A DNA stretch of 64,000 nt from Saprospiraceae bacterium (GTDB lineage Bacteria; Bacteroidota; Bacteroidia; Chitinophagales; Saprospiraceae): positions 28,519-92,518 of the forward strand of contig JALHRR010000017.1 in assembly GCA_022841345.1 (NCBI GenBank). Direction: 5' to 3'. Below, piece after piece: positions 25,156-31,024 of this stretch. Numbering within the stretch: position 1 is the first letter of the stretch; each line of letters starts with the position of its first letter. The notes below the pieces were generated by a model. The model made no database searches and had not been told where the DNA came from. It saw nothing but the letters and a program-made list of their open reading frames with translations. The position numbers were made by a program, and so were the translations under genes.

Positions 25156-25536
25156 ATGAAAACTCCCAAACCCACCACTGTAGAAGAGTACATCCTCGCT
25201 GCTCCACCACAGGCACAGGAGAAACTGAATGAGATGAGAGCTATTCTTCGCTCAGTCGCACCCAATGCAACTGAATCAATCAAATGGGGAAATCCCGTTT
25301 TTGAAGAAAAGAGGATACTGTTTGCATACATGGCTTACAAGACGCATATCAATTTCATGCCAACGAGATCTACGCTAGATGTTTTCAGGGATGAACTGGA
25401 AGATTATGTATGCGGGAAAGATACCATCCAGTTTGTATATAATAAGCCTCTCCCGGTGGAGCTCATTCGCGAATTGGCGGAATATCGTGAAAGAGATGTG
25501 CGCAAGAATGGAGCGCTTTGGATGTTGAATTCCTGA
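25156..25536 (+). CDS. DUF1801 (YdhG-like) protein
   Basis: 126 aa. 'VEEYILAAPPQAQEKLNEMRAILRSVAPNATESIKWGNPVFEEKRILFAYMAYKTHINFMP' is the DUF1801 core ('P......L...I......A.E.I.WG.P.F'). Cytoplasmic, no signal. The family has been linked to iron handling in Firmicutes, but a role here is unknown. It follows hicBA by 79 bp, and the next gene starts 24 bp after its stop, so DUF1801 and the methyltransferase may form a two-gene unit. Confidence 0.9.
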   Translation: MKTPKPTTVEEYILAAPPQAQEKLNEMRAILRSVAPNATESIKWGNPVFEEKRILFAYMAYKTHINFMPTRSTLDVFRDELEDYVCGKDTIQFVYNKPLPVELIRELAEYRERDVRKNGALWMLNS

Positions 25537-25560
25537 GCATATTTTAAAGATAAATTTATC

Positions 25561-26190
25561 ATGGACCATTACAAAGAAACAGCCCAAACATGGAATAAAC
25601 TGGCCAATATCTACCAGGACAAATTCATGGATCTCGATCTGTATAATGAGACTTATGATTTCTTTTGTGACAAGATAAAAAAGGAGAATGCAAGTGTTCT
25701 GGAGATAGGATGTGGCCCGGGAAATATCACCAGATATCTATTATCAAAAAGAGCTGACTTTAACATCTTTGCAACGGACGTAGCTCCCAATATGATTGAA
25801 TTGGCTCGTCAGAATTGTCCTCAGGCTACTTTTGATGTGATGGACGCCAGAGATATTGGTCAACTGAATGAAAAGTATGACGGGATCGTATGTGGATTTT
25901 GTTTACCATTTTTAACACCGGAAGATGTTGAAAAACTGATATCAGACAGTGCCGTTTTACTGAATGATAATGGGATAATTTACATCAGTTTTATGGATGA
26001 TGATCCGGAAAAATCTGACTTCAAAACCGGCAGTACGGGGGACAAGGTTTTCTTTCATTTCCATCAATTGGAAACCTTGCAAACTTTATTACAAAAAAAT
26101 GGATTTGTTGATAATCGAGTCTTTAGAGTGGAGTATGTGACGGCTGATAGAACAGATATACACACCATTCTTATAGCAGTCAGGACTTGA
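25561..26190 (+). CDS. Class I SAM-dependent methyltransferase
   Basis: 209 aa. Motif I 'VLEIGCGPGN' at 46-55, 'IFATDVAPNMIELARQNCPQATFDVMDARDI' gives the acidic end of strand 2 and motif II-like 'DVMDA', then 'YDGIVCGFCLPFL' and 'ISFMDDDPE'. This is the Methyltransf_25-type fold, with no substrate domain attached. The substrate cannot be predicted. Family length matches. Just downstream is a hairpin-rich gap. Confidence 0.92.
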   Translation: MDHYKETAQTWNKLANIYQDKFMDLDLYNETYDFFCDKIKKENASVLEIGCGPGNITRYLLSKRADFNIFATDVAPNMIELARQNCPQATFDVMDARDIGQLNEKYDGIVCGFCLPFLTPEDVEKLISDSAVLLNDNGIIYISFMDDDPEKSDFKTGSTGDKVFFHFHQLETLQTLLQKNGFVDNRVFRVEYVTADRTDIHTILIAVRT

Positions 26191-26531
26191 TAATTATAAC
26201 GTGAGTTCGACGGACTTTGAGGCTTCCTGTTTTGTCATCATTTTTGCTCTTTTCGGCAAAAATGACGCCAAAACAGTTTAATTTTCACCTCTACCCGGGG
26301 TTTCACCCCGGGTTATTCATATTTTACCCGCATCGGGGTAATAGATATCACAAATAGCTTTAGTCAATTATTACGTCGAATTCAAGTTAATTGTAACATT
26401 TTCTACCGACAATTATAACTTATCCTTAATACAAATCTGAGCGGCTTCAGCTTACATTTGACTCATGCTAATGAATTAATTAACAGCAGTTTGTTTTACA
26501 AACTACTTATTAACTTTTAAATTCTAATGCC
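26191..26531. other. Gene-free gap with three consecutive unrelated hairpins
   Basis: Hairpin 1: arms 26227-26247 and 26256-26276 (21 nt, 2 mismatches, loop TCTTTTCG). Hairpin 2: ACCCGGGG (26293-26300) and CCCCGGGT (26306-26313). Hairpin 3: TTACCC (26324-26329) and GGGTAA (26336-26341). The remaining sequence up to 26531 is the AT-rich leader of the next gene. Confidence 0.6.
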
Positions 26532-27014
26532 ATGAGAACCCATTCAATTTTATTCGCAGTTTCATTGATGAGTGCAAGTCTTTTTTCTCAAATTTCTGTA
26601 CAGATAAATTCGGATGGAACGCATACAGTTCTGTTTCAAAACGGAAACATGCTCACCGGAATAAACCCTGACGGGACGCATTCTGTGGGTCATATTAATG
26701 GAAATATGCTCGTGATCTCAAATTCAAATGGGACCCAATCTACTGGATTTATAAATGGAAATATGATTAACATAATGCATTCTGATGGTAAAAGCAGTGT
26801 CATTCATCAGCATGGAAATATGGCGGTGCAAAGTAATTCTGACGGAACACAAGATGTAATCCATTTTCATAATGAGGCTGCTATTGAATTGTGGAGCTCC
26901 AATAAAATATTTCGCAGAATTATCAAAGCAATAGAACATGATGAGGATGCATCAAACATCAAAGCATGTATGCTTCTTAGTAAATATTTATTATTGATTT
27001 ACAATTATATTTAA
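26532..27014 (+). CDS. Exported protein with ~19-residue beta-solenoid-like repeats
   Basis: 160 aa. Signal peptide 'SILFAVSLMSASLFSQ' then about five ~19-residue repeats: 'INSDGTHTVLFQNGNMLTG', 'INPDGTHSVGHINGNMLVI', 'NSNGTQSTGFINGNMINI', 'HSDGKSSVIHQHGNMAVQ', 'NSDGTQDVIHFHNEAAI'. Each repeat has the motif (N/H)-S-D-G-(T/K)...NGNM, as in short beta-solenoid or amyloid-like secreted proteins (superficially curlin-like, not homologous). The C-terminal ~45 residues are helical and unrelated. No sorting domain. The repeat register suggests recent internal duplication. Function not assigned. Confidence 0.7.
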   Translation: MRTHSILFAVSLMSASLFSQISVQINSDGTHTVLFQNGNMLTGINPDGTHSVGHINGNMLVISNSNGTQSTGFINGNMINIMHSDGKSSVIHQHGNMAVQSNSDGTQDVIHFHNEAAIELWSSNKIFRRIIKAIEHDEDASNIKACMLLSKYLLLIYNYI

Positions 27015-27091
27015 TATATATTATCCTCATATTAAATTATATAATCTCAATTTGCAATTTTTTCATTCAACTTCAGTCCTTTTTAAATCCC

Positions 27092-27199
27092 GTGAAAGCA
27101 AAATATTTTTTTATTAGCATTTTGTTTTATTTTTTGTTTCCATTTTTGTTTCCTTATGCAAAAGAATCACCTGATAATTTGCAAATTTTTCATGTGTGA
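27092..27199 (+). pseudogene. N-terminal gene fragment (signal peptide)
   Basis: From GTG 27092 a 35-residue frame encodes a textbook signal peptide ('KAKYFFISILFYFLFPFLF') followed by 'PYAKESPDNLQIFHV', then TGA at 27197. The coding part ends inside a ~130-150 bp repeat copy that starts about 27172. A second fragment with a matching C-terminal phrase lies at 27675-27800. I infer an N-terminal remnant of an exported protein interrupted by repeat DNA. Confidence 0.45.
27148..27167 (+). repeat. 20-bp direct repeat, left copy
   Basis: GTTTCCTTATGCAAAAGAAT, identical to 27779-27798, 631 bp apart. It encodes 'FPYAKE' in both flanking gene fragments and brackets repeat island 2. Confidence 0.85.
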
Positions 27200-27300
27200 C
27201 AGCAAGATATGTATCGATTCAAAGTAGTCTGCAATTGAATTTGAATTCTAAATTGGCAAATTTATTCTCAATCGTACCGGTCAAAGACTAAGCGCGATCA
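27172..27300 (+). repeat. 148-bp repeat family, diverged copy 3
   Basis: Starts GATAATTTGCAAATTTTTC and contains TCAAAGTAGTCTG and CTAAATTGGCAAATTTAT; aligns with the tandem pair at 29187-29482 over about 125 bp with many substitutions. Confidence 0.75.
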
Positions 27301-27350
27301 GCCTCCTCAAAGGATTTGGGACAAGGGAGCAGCGGCTGTTTTGCTGTTCA

Positions 27351-27371
27351 CTTGAAGCTTGAATCTTGAAG
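27351..27371 (+). repeat. Heptamer repeat (CTTGAAG), 3 copies
   Basis: CTTGAAG, CTTGAAT, CTTGAAG in 7-bp phase, preceded by CGGCTGTT at 27333. Same anchor and period as the other minisatellites in this window. Confidence 0.65.
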
Positions 27372-27429
27372 CTTTCCCAGAGGGTTGGTGACACGGTGCA
27401 GCTCCTTCCCGGCTGTTCCCTTACGACTT

Positions 27430-27645
27430 ACAACTCCGGCTGCATGCTCCGTTTATAGCAACTCACAATGAATCTTAGTCGTAACACGGTGACTTTTTTT
27501 CTTTGCTTCGCAAAGAAAAAGTGACGTTTTTCAGGGTGCAAGCCCTGAAAGGTGACGTCTCCGAAATAAATTGACTGCGTTGCAGCCAATTTTATTTCGG
27601 AGGTGACAGCTGGCGCATAATACCAGCAGGCAAGTCATTCATTCT
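27430..27645 (+). repeat. Repeat island 2: GTGAC hairpin array
   Basis: A leader (27440-27488, ending CGTAACACG) precedes four GTGAC words at 27489, 27521, 27552 and 27603 (spacings 32, 31, 51). Between them lie hairpins: TTTTTCTTTGC/GCAAAGAAAAA; TTTCAGGG/CCCTGAAA; and CTCCGAAATAAA...TTTATTTCGGAG with an inner CTGC/GCAG. The last word extends to GTGACAGCTGGCGC and a tail ACCAGCAGGCAAGTCAT. Closely parallel arrays are at 29023-29142 and 61902-62049. Confidence 0.8.
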
Positions 27646-27674
27646 ATGTATCTTTATTATGATCGATTTTGTAG

Positions 27675-27800
27675 TCAAAGTTAAAATGGGGAAATGAAAA
27701 ATGGAATCTGGTGTATGACCAGGGAAAATGGCTGATCACGGATGTGATTTATTCCATTCATTTTCCAGGAGTGGAGGAGTTTCCTTATGCAAAAGAATGA
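27675..27800 (+). pseudogene. C-terminal gene fragment
   Basis: A 41-codon frame with no start, bounded upstream by TAG at 27672: 'SKLKWGNEKWNLVYDQGKWL', then 'ITDVIYSIHF' and 'PGVEEFPYAKE', stop. The 'GKWLI.DV' pattern is common at the end of small NTF2-like or DUF3828-type exported proteins. Upstream, the +1 frame reads 'DFVVKVKMGK', which suggests a frameshift joining it to lost sequence. Its last residues repeat the DNA of the N-terminal fragment at 27148. Confidence 0.45.
27779..27798 (+). repeat. 20-bp direct repeat, right copy
   Basis: Identical to 27148-27167; see there. Confidence 0.85.
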
Positions 27801-27838
27801 GAATTAAGAGGTACCCTTGATCAATCTTAATTTGTTTC

Positions 27839-28870
27839 TCAGCACATAAATCCCGGTGGAGTAGTAGCAACTAATTTATGACTTTTTCCTTCTTCCGCCT
27901 CTGAGCTTAAAAAAAGCATACCTGTAGCTTCATTTTCATCACCTGCAAGAATATAATAATCCATGATTCCATCAGAATCCAGGTCGGCTACCATTTTAAT
28001 TGCGGATACTCCCGCTCCCTGTACTTCAGTAAGCAGAAATTCTTTTCCATTTCTTTTGAAGTATATTTTTGATTTGCCGTCCTTGTCCTGCAATTCTTTT
28101 AATGAATATTTTTCAAGGAATTCATTTTTCATGGCATAATATTCTTTCCGGGATTTTTCATTTGCTATTTCATAATAATTCATATTGATGGTCTGTAGTT
28201 GTGCATTGCAATCTCCCAGTACCTGAGACTTTAAATTTCCGGATGTTAGTTTTTTGGAGGAATAGAGTATCAGAGCATTTGATTTTCTATCTTCTTTTTG
28301 AACAATTAGTTGCCATCTGTCACCACCGCAATGTTCAAGATAAGTGTAGCTGCTTATCATTTCTGCCTGGATATTATTCAGACTAAAATTTCCATCAGAA
28401 TCTCTTACAAGTTCATACCAGAAATTCTCTTTAGGGGATTTAAAATTGATACAGGGATAATCATTTTCTCTTTGAAATAATTGATAGTTTTTATTGACTT
28501 GAGGATATAGCTGATCATTCAAATTGTCACATTTTGGATACAGATATAGTGAATACATATAACCGGTATTTTTCCCATATTTTACTTTCATCCAGGTGGC
28601 TTCTATATGCATTTCAAAACTATCTGTTGGAGTAAAATATCGAACATAGCTTTGTACAGTATCAACAGGAGCATTTGCAATTCCCAGCATTGTTACTTCA
28701 GCTCCGAATACAGCTGCATCTATTGCCTTGAATTTTGTGCCCGGACCTTCACGCAATTTTAGGCCATTAGGCGCGATGACTATAAAACTTGAATTGATAA
28801 ATTCTGATTGTTGTGAAAACAAAATGAAGGATAGAAGCAGAAGAGTGAAAAGCAATGCTCTGGTTTTCAT
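27839..28870 (-). CDS. Exported SH3-like domain protein
   Basis: 343 aa with signal peptide (residues ~4-20, 'LLFTLLLLSFILFSQ'). A bacterial SH3 (SH3_3-type) domain covers ~28-110: 'IAPNGLKLREGPGTKFKAIDAAVFGAEVTMLG', with the usual 'L.LR..P..KF..I..' core and 'WMKVKYGKNTGYMYSLYL'. A long central region has no family match. Near the C-terminus 'ADLDSDGIMDYYI' is a VCBS/EF-hand-like calcium loop. Located in the envelope; probably binds peptidoglycan or a partner. No sorting domain. It is flanked on both sides by repeat islands and has no operon partner. Confidence 0.8.
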   Translation of the reverse strand: MKTRALLFTLLLLSFILFSQQSEFINSSFIVIAPNGLKLREGPGTKFKAIDAAVFGAEVTMLGIANAPVDTVQSYVRYFTPTDSFEMHIEATWMKVKYGKNTGYMYSLYLYPKCDNLNDQLYPQVNKNYQLFQRENDYPCINFKSPKENFWYELVRDSDGNFSLNNIQAEMISSYTYLEHCGGDRWQLIVQKEDRKSNALILYSSKKLTSGNLKSQVLGDCNAQLQTINMNYYEIANEKSRKEYYAMKNEFLEKYSLKELQDKDGKSKIYFKRNGKEFLLTEVQGAGVSAIKMVADLDSDGIMDYYILAGDENEATGMLFLSSEAEEGKSHKLVATTPPGFMC

Positions 28871-29022
28871 GCAGGATTAATTTGGAATAAAATTAGGGAA
28901 TTAATTTGATCCTTGATTTTTTGAACATGATAGCATTCTAATCATTAGTAACTATGTATTTCCAATGGAGGGATTAGAGCTGTTGGATTAAGGACTTTTA
29001 AAGTTGATGCAGTTGTTGCGAA

Positions 29023-29160
29023 GTGATGTCTTTCGGCACCTTCGGTTTGAAAGGTGATGTTTTTTCGTGGAACAAGCCATGAAAAAGTGATGTCTCCGAA
29101 ATAAATTGACTGCAAAGCAGCCGATTTATTTCGGAGGTGATGGCTGGCGCAAATCACAAA
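29023..29160 (+). repeat. Repeat island 3: GTGATG hairpin array
   Basis: GTGATG words at 29023, 29054, 29087 and 29137 (spacings 31, 33, 50), matching the 27489 and 61902 arrays. Hairpins: CTTTC/GAAAG (weak); TTTTTCGTGG/CCATGAAAAA; and CTCCGAAATAAAT...ATTTATTTCGGAG with inner CTGC/GCAG. The final word extends to GTGATGGCTGGCGC. Compared with the 27.5 kb copy the third stem is nearly the same but the second differs on both arms. Confidence 0.8.
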
Positions 29161-29186
29161 GAGTCGGCTTCTTCCAGGCTATTCCC

Positions 29187-29482
29187 CCCTAATAATTTGC
29201 AAATTTTTCGTTCGTGGCAACAAGATCAGTATCGATCCAAAGTAGTCTGTAATTGAATTTGACATCTAAATTGGCAAATTTATCCTCCCATCGCACCGGT
29301 CAGAATGAATGTTCCACAATAGCCCGCTGCATCTCCCTAATAATTTGCAAATTTTTCGTTCGTGGCAACAAGATAAGTATCGATCCAAAGTAGTCTGTAA
29401 TTGAATTTGACATCTAAATTGGCAAATTTATCCTCCCATCGCACCGGTCAGAATGAATGTTCCACAATAGCCCGCTGCAAAG
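29187..29482 (+). repeat. 148-bp tandem duplication, two copies
   Basis: Unit 29187-29334 repeated at 29335-29482, starting CCTAATAATTTGCAAATTT and running to CCCGCTGCA. The two copies differ by one base seen (GATCAGT versus GATAAGT). The unit has AATTTGCAAATTT near its start and AAATTGGCAAATTTA in the middle, so it is partly self-complementary. A third, diverged copy is at 27172. Confidence 0.9.
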
Positions 29483-29585
29483 AAGAACGAAATACATTTG
29501 TAAAACGCCTTGTGTGAGTGATGTAGCTGAAAGCTACAGGAAGCAAGGGTGTGAGTGGGTTGTTCGGCTTTTCCCCGGCTGTTCG

Positions 29586-29642
29586 CCAAAAGCTAATAGC
29601 TAATGGCGGCTGTTCAACGAGCAACGAGCAACGAGCAACGAG
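29586..29642 (+). repeat. Heptamer minisatellites around CGGCTGTT
   Basis: CCAAAAG, CTAATAG, CTAATGG (29586-29606), then CGGCTGTT (29607-29614), then CAACGAG x4 (29615-29642). It ends just before the stop of the next gene on the minus strand. Confidence 0.8.
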
Positions 29643-29644
29643 CT

Positions 29645-30289
29645 TCAGTCCTTCACTATCTTAACAGTTAACTGCAAAGTTGCTTTGTCGCCCGTAGGAA
29701 CATTGGCCAGGTAATCGCCAATTTTGAACAAACCTTTTCTGCCGTTTTTATCAATGAATGCAAACACGCGGCCCTGAGCGACATCAGTAACTCTGTCAGT
29801 GATATCTGCTATTTCTAACAGCGAACCAGCCTCAATTTTCGAATTAAACAGATTTTCAATCTCGCTTCCGTTTGTTAATGCGTCAAATTCCTGGATCGTA
29901 AAATTTTTGTCCCGCTCCACATTTTTGATTTTACAATTTGTCAGAGTGGAGAATGAGTGTACATAATTGGTTCTTACTGACATATTTAATACATTTTCAA
30001 AGAAGCGGCAATTGGCACAACCCGCTCCTTTATAATTGTAAGCAAAATCCACTTTACTAGAGTTGAGCTCTGCTTCCGCTTTTAAGTATGCAATACCATC
30101 ATAGAGATTAAGAAAAGCGCGATTGTTTACTGCCACACCGCCACCCGGTGCGATAATGCTTTCAACACTCAGAGTGTGTGTAAGCATTTCTTTGAAAAAA
30201 GGAGTTTTGTCTTCTTCTTTAATACATCCGGAAAAAAGAGAAACAAAAGCAAATAGAAATATCAGGAAAAGTTTCGTAAAATTTTTCAT
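29645..30289 (-). CDS. Lipoprotein of unknown function
   Basis: 214 aa. 'LFLIFLFAFVSLFSGCIKEEDKTP' is a lipoprotein signal with lipid Cys at residue 22. The body is beta-rich: 'GGGVAVNNRAFLNLYDGIAYLKAEAELNSSKVDFAYNYKGAGCANCRFFEN', then 'LTNCKIKNVERDKNFTIQEFDALTNGSEIENLF' and the C-terminal 'KGLFKIGDYLANVPTGDKATLQLTVKIVKD'. A Cys pair (CANC) could coordinate a metal or form a disulfide. The family is unrecognised but resembles small Bacteroidota lipoproteins in which the second half reports on structure ('RVFAFIDKNGRKGLFKI'). The stop is only 2 bp from a heptamer repeat. Confidence 0.75.
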   Translation of the reverse strand: MKNFTKLFLIFLFAFVSLFSGCIKEEDKTPFFKEMLTHTLSVESIIAPGGGVAVNNRAFLNLYDGIAYLKAEAELNSSKVDFAYNYKGAGCANCRFFENVLNMSVRTNYVHSFSTLTNCKIKNVERDKNFTIQEFDALTNGSEIENLFNSKIEAGSLLEIADITDRVTDVAQGRVFAFIDKNGRKGLFKIGDYLANVPTGDKATLQLTVKIVKD

Positions 30290-30493
30290 TGTGCTGCAAA
30301 TTTAAGGTATGCTAAAGTTAGATTATTTTGTTGTAGTATGTGTCGATTTAACAAGAAACTTACAAACTGTTTACAATCAAATATAGCTTTGGGAAGTGAG
30401 AGAATCGTTTGTGAGTGTTCTGGAAATACTCCTACCTCTACGGTTTCTGCTTTCACCGGAAGCAACCATTAACGAGCTTTTGCGGCAGCACGG
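30290..30493. other. Upstream gap without features
   Basis: Apart from its position as the likely promoter region of the minus-strand lipoprotein gene, I see nothing distinctive here. Confidence 0.3.
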
Positions 30494-30921
30494 GTGAGGG
30501 CGAGGTAGCCTTTGGGCTACTACGCCCCAGGCATCTTGCGGCGCTGCGCTTGCAAGGTGACATCTTTTGGCTGGCGCCAAAAGGTGACATCTGCACAATT
30601 TATTCCCGGCTTCGCCGAAAAAAAATTGAACAGGTGACAGCTAGCGCTCATGACAAGCAAGCAGGTCACATGCATTGAGTACCATTCGTGATTGGAGTAG
30701 CCGAGTAGTTTTGTTCGACGGAGCTCACTTCACTACTCGGTTCACTTCACAAAAAAGGTACGTTTAGTACCTTTTTTGCTCGTTCATCCTTCCAAGGGAA
30801 AGACCGGGATAGGGTTCACACACAAACGCTGCATTCAAACCGGCTGTTTGCCAGAAGTCAGAAGTCAGAAGTCAGAAGTCAGAAGTCAGAAGTCAGAAGT
30901 CAGAAGTCAGAAGTCAGAAGC
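30494..30921 (+). repeat. Repeat island 4: GTGAC hairpin array plus CAGAAGT minisatellite
   Basis: GTGAG/GTGAC words at 30494, 30557, 30584 and 30634 (spacings 63, 27, 50). Hairpins: GTAGCC/GGCTAC (30505-30519), CTTTTGGC/GCCAAAAG, and CTGCACAATTT/AAATTGAACAG around CGGCTTCGCCG. The end GTGACAGCTAGCGC is followed by ACAAGCAAGCAGGTCACATGCATT, then hairpins CCGAGTAG/CTACTCGG and AAAAAAGGTAC/GTACCTTTTTT (30751-30777), then GGGATAGGGTTCACAC, CGGCTGTT and CAGAAGT x9 (30852-30914) plus one CAGAAGC. Confidence 0.8.
30751..30777 (+). terminator. Perfect hairpin with T-run inside island 4
   Basis: AAAAAAGGTAC (30751-30761) and GTACCTTTTTT (30767-30777), loop GTTTA. It has the form of a Rho-independent terminator in both orientations, but no gene ends at it. 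Confidence 0.5.
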
Positions 30922-31024
30922 CAGACTCCTTATCCTGCAGGAATTTTCAACTAACATTTAATTACTTTAAGGTTTTTCAACAGCATATAGTGTTATTTTA
31001 CCGTATAGTAATTATTCACTACAT

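Noticed and set aside
27489..27607. GTGAC arrays as CRISPR
   Set aside because: The repeated word is only 5-6 bp, the spacers are self-complementary hairpins, not random protospacer-like sequences, and no cas gene is present.
30776..30961. 61-aa plus-strand frame with QKSEVRS repeats
   Set aside because: It is the translation of the 7-bp CAGAAGT minisatellite in three frames; no start context and no homology expected.
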